A stretch of DNA of 64,000 bases from Actinomycetes bacterium. Its GTDB lineage: Bacteria > Actinomycetota > Actinomycetes > Mycobacteriales > Mycobacteriaceae. The position numbers and the translations under genes were made by a program. Location: the NCBI GenBank assembly GCA_023404955.1, contig JAEXZY010000008.1:62001-126000 (forward strand), written 5' to 3'. Below are positions 8,412 through 16,855 of this stretch, in pieces (the first letter of the stretch is position 1; every line of letters starts with the position of its first letter). The notes below the pieces were generated by a model. The model was not told the DNA's origin, ran no database searches, and worked only from the letters and a program-made list of their open reading frames with translations.

Positions 8412-10364
8412 ATGAGCGCGGATGTGGAGCAGTTCGAATTCCAGGCCGAGGCGCGGCAACTCCTGGATCTGTTGATCCACTCGGTCTACTCGCACAAGGA
8501 ATCTTTTCTGCGCGAGCTCATTTCGAACGCCTCGGATGCTCTGGACAAATTGCGGTTGGAGGCGTTCCGCAACAAAGACCTCGCCGTCGACATCTCGGAT
8601 CTGCACATCGAGCTGATCACCGACACCCAGGCCCGCACCCTGACCTTGCGCGACAACGGCATCGGGATGACCCGTGACGAGGTGGTCGAGCTCATCGGCA
8701 CGCTGGCCAAGTCGGGCACGGCCCGGATGCGTCAGCAGCTGCGCGAGGCCGCCGGCGGGGAGGCTGCGGACGCCGGAGATCAGCTGATCGGCCAGTTCGG
8801 CGTCGGCTTCTACTCGGTGTTCATGGTGGCCGACCGCGTCGAACTGCTCACCCGGAAAGCGGGGGAGAGCGAGGCGACCCGCTGGGAGTCCAGCGGCGAC
8901 GGCACCTACACGATCGCCGCGATCGCTGACGCGCCGCAGGGCACGTCGGTCACGCTGCATCTCAAGCCCGCGGATGCAGACGACGAGCTGCACGATTACA
9001 CCGCGGAGTGGACGCTGCGGAACCTCGTGAAGAAGTACTCGGACTTCATCTCCTGGCCCGTCCGCATGCAGGTGGAACGGCAGGTCCCTTCCGTAGAAGA
9101 CAGCGGTGCAGACACCGTCACCATCGAGACCGAGACGCTGAACTCGATGAAGGCGCTGTGGTCCCGCTCCAAGGACGAGGTGTCGGCCGAGGAGTACACC
9201 GAGTTCTACCGCCACATCGCCCGGGCCTGGGATGAGCCGCTCGAGGTCATCGCGATGAAGGCCGAGGGCACGTTCGAGTACCAGGCGTTGCTGTTCATCC
9301 CGTCGCACGCGCCGTTCGACCTCTTCGAGCGGGATGCGCACATCGGCATCCAGCTGTACGTCAAGCGCGTGTTCATCATGGGCGACTGCGACGAGCTGCT
9401 GCCGCAATACCTGCGCTTCGTCAAGGGCGTGGTGGACGCACAGGACATGTCGCTCAACGTGTCCCGCGAAATTCTGCAGCAGGACCGCCAGGTGACGGCG
9501 ATCCGCCGCCGGCTGACCAAGAAGGTCCTCTCGACGATCGCTGAGCTGCAGACAGAACGTCCAGAGGATTACCGCACGTTCTGGACCCAGTTCGGCCGCG
9601 TCGTCAAGGAGGGTTTGCTCTCCGACGCGGACAACCGGGACACGTTGCTGCGGGTCGCGTCGTTCGCCTCGACCCGCGACAACGCCGAAATCGAGGAGGA
9701 GCCGACGACGCTGGCGGGCTACGTCGAGCGCATGAAGGACGGGCAGGAGCAGATCTTCTTCGCCACCGGCGAGACGCGGGAGCAGATCCTGAAGTCGCCG
9801 CACCTGGAGGCGTTCAAGGCCAAGGGTTACGAGGTGCTGCTGCTGACGGATCCGGTCGACGAGGTCTGGGTGCAGACCGTGACCGAATTCGACGGTAAGC
9901 CGCTGCAGTCGGTGGCCAGGGGCGAGGTGGACCTGGAGTCCGACGAGGAGCGCTCGGCGCATGAAGCCGAGCGTGAAGAGCAGGGCAAGACGTTCGCCGA
10001 GCTGATGACGTGGCTGAAGGAGACGCTCGACGAGCACGTCAAGGAGGTGCGGTTGTCGTCGCGGTTGACCGAGTCGCCGGCGTGCCTGATCACCGACGCG
10101 TTCGACATCACCCCCGCACTGGCCCGCCTGTACAAGGCCTCGGGGCAGGAGGTGCCCGTCGCCAAGCGCATCCTCGAACTGAACCCGGGCCACCCGCTCG
10201 TCACCGGGCTGCGTCAGGCACATCAGGATCGTCCCGATGATGCGGCGGTCGCCGAAACGGCCGAGCTGCTGTACGGAACGGCGCTCCTGGCCGAAGGCGG
10301 TGCGCTCGACGATCCGGCGCGCTTCGCCGATCTGCTGGCCGCGCGGCTGGCCCGAACGCTGTAG
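8412..10364 (+). CDS. htpG: Chaperone HtpG (bacterial Hsp90)
   Basis: Cytosolic ATP-dependent chaperone of 650 residues, the full family length. The N-terminal GHKL ATPase motifs are clear: ELISNASDALDKLR, DNGIGMTRDEV and GQFGVGFYS. The middle domain has LYVKRVFIMGDCDELLPQYL and VSREILQQDRQ, and the C-terminal dimerisation domain follows. The ATG at 8412 gives the usual start (SADVEQFEFQAEARQLLDLL) and is preceded by AAGGAGGA at 8400-8407, so the longer in-frame start is rejected. A strong intrinsic terminator lies 15 nt after the stop. I see no CIRCE or HAIR element upstream. In M. tuberculosis htpG is at a different locus, so its place here is a local difference. Confidence 0.97.
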   Translation: MSADVEQFEFQAEARQLLDLLIHSVYSHKESFLRELISNASDALDKLRLEAFRNKDLAVDISDLHIELITDTQARTLTLRDNGIGMTRDEVVELIGTLAKSGTARMRQQLREAAGGEAADAGDQLIGQFGVGFYSVFMVADRVELLTRKAGESEATRWESSGDGTYTIAAIADAPQGTSVTLHLKPADADDELHDYTAEWTLRNLVKKYSDFISWPVRMQVERQVPSVEDSGADTVTIETETLNSMKALWSRSKDEVSAEEYTEFYRHIARAWDEPLEVIAMKAEGTFEYQALLFIPSHAPFDLFERDAHIGIQLYVKRVFIMGDCDELLPQYLRFVKGVVDAQDMSLNVSREILQQDRQVTAIRRRLTKKVLSTIAELQTERPEDYRTFWTQFGRVVKEGLLSDADNRDTLLRVASFASTRDNAEIEEEPTTLAGYVERMKDGQEQIFFATGETREQILKSPHLEAFKAKGYEVLLLTDPVDEVWVQTVTEFDGKPLQSVARGEVDLESDEERSAHEAEREEQGKTFAELMTWLKETLDEHVKEVRLSSRLTESPACLITDAFDITPALARLYKASGQEVPVAKRILELNPGHPLVTGLRQAHQDRPDDAAVAETAELLYGTALLAEGGALDDPARFADLLAARLARTL

Positions 10365-10379
10365 AACACGAGAGACGAG

Positions 10380-10405
10380 AAAAGCCCCGCCGCGGCGGGG
10401 CTTTT
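10380..10405 (+). terminator. Intrinsic terminator after htpG
   Basis: A perfect stem of AAAAGCCCCGC and GCGGGGCTTTT with a 4-nt loop, ending in T4. It is the only canonical rho-independent terminator with a T run I found in this window. It also lies just past the 3' end of tRNA-Lys and could act in both directions. Confidence 0.85.
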
Positions 10406-10410
10406 GTCGG

Positions 10411-10486
<76 letters not shown>

Positions 10487-10678
10487 GCGTGGGAGACAAT
10501 AACAGGCCCGCAGCGCCGGACGGAAATCGCCGGAGAATCCGCTCGTCACGGGCACTTCCCGATCGCAACGCCGCGTTCACGTGCGCACTCAAAACGCACC
10601 GTAGAATCGGCGTCAACAATTCTGGGAATCCGCTGTCAGTATTCCTGCCAAGAGCCTGTAGAAGAGGTGGAGTGAAGT

Positions 10679-11899
10679 ATGGGTCAGGGCAACACGGCGA
10701 CGCGTGCGCGGCGCGGGCGGGCCTGGTTGGCCGCCGTCGTGCTGGTTCCCGCGATGGCGCTGGCGATGACAGCGTGCGGGAGCAGAACAGAGTCGGCCGC
10801 ACCGCAGGTCATCGACGAAAAGGGCACGCCCTTCGGTGATCTGCTGGTGCCCAAGTTGACGTCCTCGGTCAAGGACGGCGCGGTCGGTGTGAGTGTCGAT
10901 GCGCCGGTGACGGTGAGTGCGGAGTTCGGCGTGCTCGGCGCAGTGTCGATGGTCAACCAGAACGGCAAACCCGTGCAGGGCAGCCTGTCTGACGACGGCC
11001 TGACGTGGCAGACCTCTGAGCCGCTGGGCTACAACAAGCGCTACACGCTGAGCGCCGAGTCGCTCGGCCTCGGCGGCGTCGCCAAGCGTCAGATGACGTT
11101 CGAGACGCATTCGCCGGAGAACCTGACGATGCCCTACGTGCTGCCTGCGGAGGGCGAGGTCGTCGGCGTCGGCCAGCCGGTCGCCGTGCGGTTCGACGAG
11201 AACATCACCAATCGTCTTGCAGCGCAACGGGCTATCACGGTGAAGACCACACCTGAGGTCGAGGGCGCCTTCTACTGGCTGAGCAATCGCGAGGTCCGCT
11301 GGCGGCCGGCCGAGTACTGGAAGCCGGGCACCAAGGTCGAGGTCGCGGTCAACACCTACGGAGTCGATCTCGGGGACGGCCTGTTCGGTCAGGAGAACGT
11401 GTCGACCTCGTTCACGATCGGCGATCAGGTGATCACGACCGTCGATGACAACACCAAGACCCTGACGGTCAAGCGCAACGGCGAGGTCATCAAGTCGATG
11501 CCGGTGTCGATGGGTAAGAACAGCACGCCGACCAACAACGGCACCTACATCGTGGGGGATCGTCGCGCGCACATGGTGATGGATTCGTCGACCTACGGCG
11601 TCGCGGTCGAATCACCCAACGGCTATCGCACCGAGGTGGATTGGGCCACCCAGATCTCCTACAGCGGTATCTATGTGCACGCCGCCCCGTGGTCGGTGGG
11701 CAGCCAGGGTTACAGCAATGTCAGCCACGGGTGCATCAACGTCAGCACCAGCAACGGCAAGTGGTTCTACGACAACGCCAAGCGTGGCGACATCGTCGAG
11801 ATCGTCAACACCGTGGGATCGCCCCTGCCCGGCACCGACGGCCTCGGCGACTGGAACATCCCGTGGGAGCAGTGGAAGGCCGGTAACGCCAACATCTGA
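10679..11899 (+). CDS. ldtB: L,D-transpeptidase lipoprotein (LdtMt2 type)
   Basis: Makes the 3-3 cross-links of peptidoglycan at the outer face of the membrane; this enzyme type is the main target of carbapenems in mycobacteria. The protein is 406 residues, against about 408 for LdtMt2. A signal peptide ends in the lipobox LAMTAC (residues ~27-32), so it is probably a lipoprotein. Two Ig-like domains precede the YkuD catalytic domain. The active site VSHGCINVS has Cys352 and His350, and IYVHAAPWS supplies the other conserved His (~334). The ATG follows a GAGGTGG ribosome binding site. A terminator hairpin follows the stop. Confidence 0.96.
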   Translation: MGQGNTATRARRGRAWLAAVVLVPAMALAMTACGSRTESAAPQVIDEKGTPFGDLLVPKLTSSVKDGAVGVSVDAPVTVSAEFGVLGAVSMVNQNGKPVQGSLSDDGLTWQTSEPLGYNKRYTLSAESLGLGGVAKRQMTFETHSPENLTMPYVLPAEGEVVGVGQPVAVRFDENITNRLAAQRAITVKTTPEVEGAFYWLSNREVRWRPAEYWKPGTKVEVAVNTYGVDLGDGLFGQENVSTSFTIGDQVITTVDDNTKTLTVKRNGEVIKSMPVSMGKNSTPTNNGTYIVGDRRAHMVMDSSTYGVAVESPNGYRTEVDWATQISYSGIYVHAAPWSVGSQGYSNVSHGCINVSTSNGKWFYDNAKRGDIVEIVNTVGSPLPGTDGLGDWNIPWEQWKAGNANI

Positions 11900-11904
11900 C
11901 GCCG

Positions 11905-11935
11905 ATCGCCCCGCCGGCCGTGCCGGCGGGGCGAT
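11905..11935. terminator. Bidirectional terminator hairpin
   Basis: A perfect 14-bp GC-rich stem (11905-11918 with 11922-11935) with a 3-nt loop and no T run, placed between the convergent ldtB and the small membrane protein gene. Such T-less hairpins are common intrinsic terminators in mycobacteria. Confidence 0.7.
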
Positions 11936-11959
11936 ATCGGGTCGAGGTCGGGTCGAGGC

Positions 11960-12232
11960 TCACTCGTGGGACTGTTGCGTCTCCGGGTAGTTGGTGTAGC
12001 GCAGGAGGAACGCTGCGGAGGTGATGCCGGCGGCGACGCCGATGACGCCCCAGAGCACGATCTGGAAGACCAGCGAGCCGAACAGGAAGTCGTAGCTCAG
12101 CGTCAGATAGAGCGACCAGAAGACGCGGTAGGCCGACCAGAAGGCCACCAGGCCGGTGCTGATGCCGAAGATCAGGGCGCGCTGGCGGTCGACGCGGTTG
12201 ATGTGCTGCTCGAGTGCGGCGGGGAGCTTCAT
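11960..12232 (-). CDS. Small integral membrane protein, unknown function
   Basis: A 90-residue protein with three likely membrane segments (about residues 18-35, 40-58 and 60-78) and charged ends. The N-terminus (MKLPAALEQHINRVDRQRA) is cytosolic-looking. The ATG follows an AAAGGA ribosome binding site, and a bidirectional terminator lies past its stop. I do not recognise a named family. It converges with ldtB and is divergent from the accessory AAA+ ATPase across 179 bp. Confidence 0.72.
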   Translation of the reverse strand: MKLPAALEQHINRVDRQRALIFGISTGLVAFWSAYRVFWSLYLTLSYDFLFGSLVFQIVLWGVIGVAAGITSAAFLLRYTNYPETQQSHE

Positions 12233-12353
12233 GGGGTGTCCTTTCGACGGTGTGTTCCGCGGTCTGCGGTTGAGACACAGTCAAAAGGGGGGAGCACGCT
12301 ACCGATCCCAATGTCCGAGGGGCTCTGTTGGCCTGCATCTCCCGGGCCCGCCC

Positions 12354-12406
12354 GTATACTTCCTTATAAATAGCTTGGATAGCGGCAAAACTATAAAGAG
12401 GTATAC
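12354..12406. promoter_or_regulatory. AT-rich imperfect inverted repeat before the AAA+ gene
   Basis: The left arm GTATACTTCCTTATA (12354-12368) and the right arm TATAAAGAGGTATAC (12392-12406) match in 13 of 15 positions as an inverted repeat around a 23-nt spacer. The block is strikingly AT-rich for this genome. The right arm contains the AAAGAGG ribosome binding site and ends 5 nt before the GTG start, so protein binding or RNA folding there could block translation. Confidence 0.55.
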
Positions 12407-12411
12407 AGCGC

Positions 12412-13593
12412 GTGGCCTCACAGCAGCGAAGCCCGTACACACCGGGTTCGATCGCTCACAGTCTCCCAGGTCGGGACGTTCATCGGAATCGGATCAACGT
12501 CAGCTTGACGAATTTGAGCGTCTACCGCGAGCTCGACGGTCGCATACACGTGTTCGTCGGGCCGCGTGGGATCGGCAAGACCAGCTTGTTGCGCGCCGCT
12601 CAAAAAGACGCCGATACAAGAACTTTCACCACAGTCTGGGCGACCGGGGGCGACTCGGTGTCCCTGTGCGTGGATCTCGCCAACGAGCTCGGAAAGCTCG
12701 TGACGGAGAAGTGGACGACCACGGCGAAGGCGGCCTTGGTGGAAACCCTGAAAACCATCCGTCTCAACTTCGGGGTCGCCTCCGTGGCGCTGTCGGCGGC
12801 CGGCGGGCATGACACCCCCGAATTCGTCGGGGCGGCGAGGGCCCTGCAGGCGGGCCTCACGGCGGCCGCACGTGGAGTGATGGATGCCGGCGGTCTGGGT
12901 CTGGTCGTCCTCATCGACGAGTTGCAGGCCGCTGATCCTGTCGGCATCCGTGCGCTCGCGTACGCCTGGCAGCACATGCAGGCCGAGGCGGCTGACCTGC
13001 CCGCAGCGGTGTTCGCCGCCGGACTGAGCCATACGCAGGACACCGTGGCCAAAGCGGTGACCTTCGGTGAGCGCTTCGAGTACCGGCACCTCAACAACTT
13101 GTCTCATGACGATGCAGTGATGGCGCTGGTCGAGCCGGCGCGAGCGTGTGGAGTCGGGTGGGAGTCGGCTGCGCTGGAGGCAGTGCTGGCCGAGACGCAG
13201 GGCTACCCGCATTTCCTGCAGGAATTCGGCGACAAAATGTGGGAAGCGGCCGGTTACCCGGGCCCCGGTGGCGCACTGACCATGCAACACCATCCCGCGG
13301 CACGCGATGAGTACCTCATCGCGCGAGACACGCTCTTTCGTTCTCGGTCGACGCAGGCGACTCGCGTCGAAGCGAAGTTCATCGCCGCGATGGCGTCTCT
13401 GGGGGATGGCGATGTCAAACGCAAAGACGTCGCGGCAGGGATGGGAACCACCTCGACGGCGATCAGCATGGCCCGGCAGTCACTCATGGACAAGGGACTC
13501 ATCGCGCCGTCGTCTCACGGAAAGATGCGCTTCACAGCACCTGGATTCGCCGAGTACGTCCGAGAACACGCCGACATCGAGGATGCCGAGTGA
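12412..13593 (+). CDS. AAA+ ATPase with C-terminal winged helix (Orc/Cdc6-like)
   Basis: A 393-residue cytosolic ATPase. Walker A is GPRGIGKTS (Gly50-Thr57, Lys56) and Walker B is LVVLIDELQ (Asp169, Glu170), followed by AAA+ sensor-type segments. The C-terminus (about residues 325-385) looks like a winged helix-turn-helix (KRKDVAAGMGTTSTAISMAR, then LMDKGLIAPS). This order resembles the ORC/Cdc6-like or archaeal-type ATPase group; the family assignment is by inspection. Codon use and the upstream region are less GC-rich than neighbours, and I know of no counterpart at this place in M. tuberculosis, so I infer it is acquired. The GTG start is set by AAAGAGG at 12395-12401. Function is unknown; DNA binding and self-regulation are possible. 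Confidence 0.8.
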   Translation: MASQQRSPYTPGSIAHSLPGRDVHRNRINVSLTNLSVYRELDGRIHVFVGPRGIGKTSLLRAAQKDADTRTFTTVWATGGDSVSLCVDLANELGKLVTEKWTTTAKAALVETLKTIRLNFGVASVALSAAGGHDTPEFVGAARALQAGLTAAARGVMDAGGLGLVVLIDELQAADPVGIRALAYAWQHMQAEAADLPAAVFAAGLSHTQDTVAKAVTFGERFEYRHLNNLSHDDAVMALVEPARACGVGWESAALEAVLAETQGYPHFLQEFGDKMWEAAGYPGPGGALTMQHHPAARDEYLIARDTLFRSRSTQATRVEAKFIAAMASLGDGDVKRKDVAAGMGTTSTAISMARQSLMDKGLIAPSSHGKMRFTAPGFAEYVREHADIEDAE

Positions 13594-13612
13594 GTCGAGA
13601 CTCACGGTGGAC

Positions 13613-13650
13613 GAACATCGCCCCATCCGCATGCAGATGGGGCGATGTTC
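13613..13650 (+). terminator. Perfect 15-bp hairpin after the AAA+ gene
   Basis: 13613-13627 pairs perfectly with 13636-13650 around an 8-nt loop. There is no T run. It lies 19 nt past the ATPase stop and 5 nt from the tRNA-His 3' end, so it may terminate transcription from both sides. Confidence 0.65.
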
Positions 13651-13655
13651 TCAGT

Positions 13656-13732
13656 TGGGGTGGCTGACGGGACTCGAACCCGCGACAGCCAGGATCACAA
13701 CCTGGTGCTCTACCAACTGAACTACAGCCACC
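13656..13732 (-). tRNA. tRNA-His (anticodon GTG)
   Basis: The complementary strand gives a complete cloverleaf with the extra G(-1) at 13732 facing C73, the hallmark of tRNA-His. The anticodon stem CCAGG/CCTGG encloses TTGTGAT with anticodon GTG, and the T arm has GGGTTCGAGTCCC. The 3' CCA is encoded at 13656-13658. Confidence 0.96.
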
Positions 13733-13759
13733 ATTGCCGCTCGCGCGGCGTCGTCGATA

Positions 13760-14395
13760 CTAGCCGGTGGAACCCCCGGGAGCCGAATCAGTTGCTGAAT
13801 CCGGCCCCAACTGGGCCGCGATCGCCGCGATCTCGCTGGTCGGCGGCCCGGGCTGCGGCACGAACGCCGTCTGCCGGTAGTACTTCAGCTCGCGGATCGA
13901 CTCGTGGATGTCGGCCAGCGCGCGGTGCGCCAGCCCTTTCTCCGGCTGGCCGAAGTAGATGCGTGGGTACCAGCGGCGGCACAGCTCCTTGATCGAGCTG
14001 ACGTCGATCATCCGGTAGTGCAGGTAATCGTCGAGCTTGGGCATGTCGCGAGCCAGGAAGCCGCGGTCGGTGGCGATCGAGTTGCCACACAGCGGCGCCG
14101 TCTTGGCCTGTTTGACGTGCTCGCGGATGTAGTCGAGCGCCATGGTCTCGGCGGTGGCGAGGTCGATCGTCGACGTCCGGACCTCGTTGATCAGCCCTGA
14201 CTTGGTGTGCATCTGGGTGACGACGTCGACCATCGACGTCAGCGCGTCCTCCTCGGCGTGGATCACCACGTCGATGCCGTCGCCGAGGATGTTGAGCTCG
14301 GAGTCGGTCACCAGGACGGCGATCTCGATGAGGCGATCCGAGCTCAAATCGAGGCCGGTCATCTCACAGTCGATCCACACCAGTTCGTCACGCAC
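13760..14395 (-). CDS. orn: Oligoribonuclease (3'-5' DEDDh exonuclease)
   Basis: Degrades 2-5 nt RNA and pGpG to mononucleotides in the cytosol, the last step of RNA turnover. The protein is 211 residues. DEDD motifs are visible: WIDCEMTGLD near the N-terminus (Asp, Glu), GNSIATDRGFL and HRALADIHES (His, Asp). I chose the GTG at 14395 because it gives the conserved VRDELVWIDCEMTG start and is preceded by TAGGGT with an 8-nt spacer; a much longer in-frame extension upstream has no family resemblance. It is divergent from the HerA-like gene across 42 bp. Confidence 0.96.
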   Translation of the reverse strand: MRDELVWIDCEMTGLDLSSDRLIEIAVLVTDSELNILGDGIDVVIHAEEDALTSMVDVVTQMHTKSGLINEVRTSTIDLATAETMALDYIREHVKQAKTAPLCGNSIATDRGFLARDMPKLDDYLHYRMIDVSSIKELCRRWYPRIYFGQPEKGLAHRALADIHESIRELKYYRQTAFVPQPGPPTSEIAAIAAQLGPDSATDSAPGGSTG

Positions 14396-14403
14396 AGCGA
14401 TCC

Positions 14404-14409
14404 ACCCTA
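14404..14409 (-). promoter_or_regulatory. Leaderless -10 element (TAGGGT) for orn
   Basis: On the minus strand TAGGGT is followed by 8 nt and then the orn GTG at 14395. It fits TANNNT, and there is no Shine-Dalgarno sequence in the spacer. Confidence 0.45.
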
Positions 14410-14424
14410 ATTCCTCACCCCCAC

Positions 14425-14430
14425 TAAGGT
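14425..14430 (+). promoter_or_regulatory. Leaderless -10 element (TAAGGT) for the HerA-like ATPase
   Basis: TAAGGT is followed by 7 nt and the ATG at 14438. The position favours this ATG over the in-frame GTG at 14429, which overlaps the hexamer. Confidence 0.45.
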
Positions 14431-14437
14431 GCGACGC

Positions 14438-16030
14438 ATGGCCACGGAGTCGATCAGCAATGCGGCGCAGCAGATCGCGGCGGGTTACGCCGGTGAGGGC
14501 GCGGCGCTCGAACTCGGGTCGGTCGTCATCGACGGGGTGAGCGATCCGACGGCCCTCGTGCGCATCCCGTTGGCGACGGTCAACCGGCACGGTCTGGTGG
14601 CCGGCGCGACGGGCACCGGGAAGACCAAGACGTTGCAGATGCTCGCCGAGCAGCTCTCGGCGGCCGGGGTGCCGGTGCTGATGGCCGACGTGAAGGGCGA
14701 CCTGTCCGGGTTGTCGCGGCCCGGTGTCGCCGGTGAGAAGGTCACTCAGCGTGCCGCCGACACAGGCGATGCGTGGACGCCGGAGTCCTTCCCGGTCGAG
14801 TTCCTGTCGCTGGGCACCGATGGCGCGGGCGTGCCGGTGCGGGCGACCATCAGCAGCTTCGGGCCCATCCTGCTGTCGAAGGTGTTGGGTCTCAACCAGA
14901 CTCAGGAGTCGACGCTCGGGCTGATCTTCCACTGGGCCGATCAGCAGGGCCTGCCGCTGCTGGACGTCAAGGATCTGCGATCGGTGATTCAATACCTGAC
15001 GAGTGAGAAGGGCAAGCCGGAACTGAAGGCGCTCGGCGCGGTATCGACGACCACAGCGGGGGTGATCCTGCGCGCGCTCGTCAATCTTGAGGCCGACGGC
15101 GCCGACACGTTCTTCGGCGAACCGGAGCTCGAGCCCGCGGATCTGCTGCGCGTCGACGCTTCCGGCCGCGGCGTCATCTCACTGCTCGAGTTGGGCGCTC
15201 AGGCCACCCGGCCGGTGATGTTCTCGACGTTCCTGATGTGGGTCCTCGCCGACCTGTTCACGACGCTGCCCGAGGTAGGCGACGTCGACAAGCCCAAGCT
15301 GGTGTTCGTCTTCGACGAGGCCCATCTGCTGTTCACCGACGCGTCGAAGGCGTTCCTGGCTCAGGTCGAGCAGACCGTCAAGCTCATCCGGTCGAAGGGC
15401 GTCGGCGTGTTCTTCTGCACCCAGCAGCCGACCGACGTGCCCAAAGACGTGCTCAGCCAGCTCGGCGCGCGCATCCAGCACGCGCTGCGCGCGTTCACCC
15501 CGGATGACGAGAAGGCGCTCAACAAGACGGTGCGGACGTACCCCAAAACCGACGTCTACGACCTGCAGTCGGCGCTGACGTCGCTGGGTATCGGCGAGGC
15601 GATCGTGACGGTGCTGTCGGAGAACGGGGTGCCGACGCCGGTGGCCTGGACGCGGGTGCGTGCGCCGCGCTCTCTGATGGACACGATCGGTTCCGAGGCG
15701 ATCACGGCTGCCGCGGCGGCGAGCCCACTGCAGGCGGAATACGGTCAGACGGTCGACCGCGAATCGGCCTACGAGCGCCTGGCCGTCAAACTCGCGCCGC
15801 CCGCAGCAGAGACGCAAACGCAACCCCCTGCGCCACAACAGGTTCCGCTGCCGCAACCGTGGGATCTGCCGCCGATGCCGGAGCCGGTGCAACCCCGGGA
15901 GCCCGGTTTCCTCGACACCGTGATGGACAGTCCGGCGTTCAAGAGCGCGATGCGATCCGCGGGCACGGTCATCGGTCGCGAGATCACCCGGAGCATCTTC
16001 GGCACCGGTCGGCGGCGCCGGCGTCGTTAG
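14438..16030 (+). CDS. HerA/DUF853-family ATPase
   Basis: A 530-residue P-loop ATPase of the DUF853 (YjgR/HerA-like) family. Walker A is AGATGTGKTKTL (about residues 55-66) and Walker B is LVFVFDEAHLLF (about residues 288-299). An arginine-finger-like LIRSKGVGVFFCTQQP region follows. The C-terminal 100 residues are Pro/Gln-rich, then a conserved FLDTVMDSPAFKSAMRSAGT segment and an Arg-rich end. It matches Rv2510c beside orn in M. tuberculosis. The role is unproven; DNA translocation or helicase activity is inferred from the family. Its stop abuts that of the convergent cmrA with no intergenic base. Confidence 0.88.
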   Translation: MATESISNAAQQIAAGYAGEGAALELGSVVIDGVSDPTALVRIPLATVNRHGLVAGATGTGKTKTLQMLAEQLSAAGVPVLMADVKGDLSGLSRPGVAGEKVTQRAADTGDAWTPESFPVEFLSLGTDGAGVPVRATISSFGPILLSKVLGLNQTQESTLGLIFHWADQQGLPLLDVKDLRSVIQYLTSEKGKPELKALGAVSTTTAGVILRALVNLEADGADTFFGEPELEPADLLRVDASGRGVISLLELGAQATRPVMFSTFLMWVLADLFTTLPEVGDVDKPKLVFVFDEAHLLFTDASKAFLAQVEQTVKLIRSKGVGVFFCTQQPTDVPKDVLSQLGARIQHALRAFTPDDEKALNKTVRTYPKTDVYDLQSALTSLGIGEAIVTVLSENGVPTPVAWTRVRAPRSLMDTIGSEAITAAAAASPLQAEYGQTVDRESAYERLAVKLAPPAAETQTQPPAPQQVPLPQPWDLPPMPEPVQPREPGFLDTVMDSPAFKSAMRSAGTVIGREITRSIFGTGRRRRRR

Positions 16031-16837
16031 TCAGTCGCCGCCGAGCTTCTTGTACACCGCGCCGACGATCGGCGCCACGATCGCCCGCGGCGCGTAGCCG
16101 CTGGCCGCCGACATCGCCTTGGACGTGATGCCGGGGACGACGCGCATCTTGTTGCGGTCCAGTCCGTCCAGCGACACCTTCGCGGTGTACTCGGTGTCGA
16201 TCCACAGGAAGTCGGGGATCAGCCGCTCGACCAGCGACTGGTCGTCGGGGTCGGGCAGTTCGGTGCGCACCGGCCCGGGCGCCAGCACGGTGACGTGCAC
16301 TCCGGCGGATTTCACCTCGCCGCGCAGTGACTCGCTGAACGTATTGGCGAACGCCTTCGTCGCGGCGTAGGTGGCGTTGTTCGGAATGGGGGAGTTGCCG
16401 GCCGCGGAGCCGGAGATGAGGATGCCGCCGGCGTGCCGGGCCACCATGCCGGGCAGCACCGCCAGCACCAGATCGTGCACCCCGAGCACGTTCAACTGCA
16501 CCTGCTTGCGTTCCTCGGCAGGGTCCAGCGTCACCACCGGCCCGAAGGTCGCGGTGCCGGCATTGGCGCAGAGGATCGAGATCTCGCGCTCGGCCAGCTC
16601 GGTGCACAGCTCGGCCCGGGCGGCCGGGTCGGCCAGGTCGACCGCCCGAACCTCCACGGTGACGCCGTAGCGTTCGCGGAGGCGTTGCGCGAGCGCCTCG
16701 AGCACCTCGCCGCGGCGAGCGGTGATGATCAGGTGGTGGCCGCGGGCCGCGAGCTCGACCGCCAGCGCCTCGCCGATGTTCTGCGACGCGCCGGTGACGA
16801 CCGCGCGCGCCTGCGCACTGGGTCCGGGGACGGGCAT
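16031..16837 (-). CDS. cmrA: SDR-family mycolate reductase CmrA
   Basis: A 268-residue short-chain dehydrogenase. The NADPH-binding motif is VVTGASQNIGEAL near the N-terminus, with the NAG element (LCANAGTATF), catalytic Ser (GSAAGNSP) and YAATK. It is the counterpart of Rv2509/CmrA, which reduces the 3-oxo intermediate to mature mycolic acid, the last step after Pks13 condensation. The C-terminus lacks an obvious membrane anchor. The start is 26 nt from that of the divergent MFS gene and follows a TATAGT -10 element by 8 nt, implying a leaderless mRNA. Confidence 0.88.
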   Translation of the reverse strand: MPVPGPSAQARAVVTGASQNIGEALAVELAARGHHLIITARRGEVLEALAQRLRERYGVTVEVRAVDLADPAARAELCTELAEREISILCANAGTATFGPVVTLDPAEERKQVQLNVLGVHDLVLAVLPGMVARHAGGILISGSAAGNSPIPNNATYAATKAFANTFSESLRGEVKSAGVHVTVLAPGPVRTELPDPDDQSLVERLIPDFLWIDTEYTAKVSLDGLDRNKMRVVPGITSKAMSAASGYAPRAIVAPIVGAVYKKLGGD

Positions 16838-16845
16838 GGGCGCTG

Positions 16846-16851
16846 ACTATA
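16846..16851 (-). promoter_or_regulatory. Leaderless -10 element (TATAGT) for cmrA
   Basis: On the minus strand TATAGT, a near-ideal -10, is followed by 8 nt and the cmrA ATG at 16837. It overlaps the -10 of the divergent MFS gene by 2 bp. Confidence 0.55.
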
Positions 16852-16855
16852 TCGT
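16850..16855 (+). promoter_or_regulatory. Leaderless -10 element (TATCGT) for the MFS transporter
   Basis: TATCGT is followed by 8 nt and the ATG at 16864. It mirrors the cmrA promoter on the other strand, and the two hexamers share 16850-16851. Confidence 0.5.

Noticed and set aside
8169..10223. Long open frame opposite htpG (and similar long frames opposite fas, the hydrolase at 40050, the CopD/CtaG gene and ettA)
   Set aside because: Very GC-rich genes give long antisense frames by codon bias. The translations are Arg/His/Gln/Leu-rich without domains, and the sense genes are certain.
12240..13732. Integrated element with att sites at tRNA-His
   Set aside because: No integrase, and no second copy of the tRNA 3' end was found on the far side of the accessory gene.
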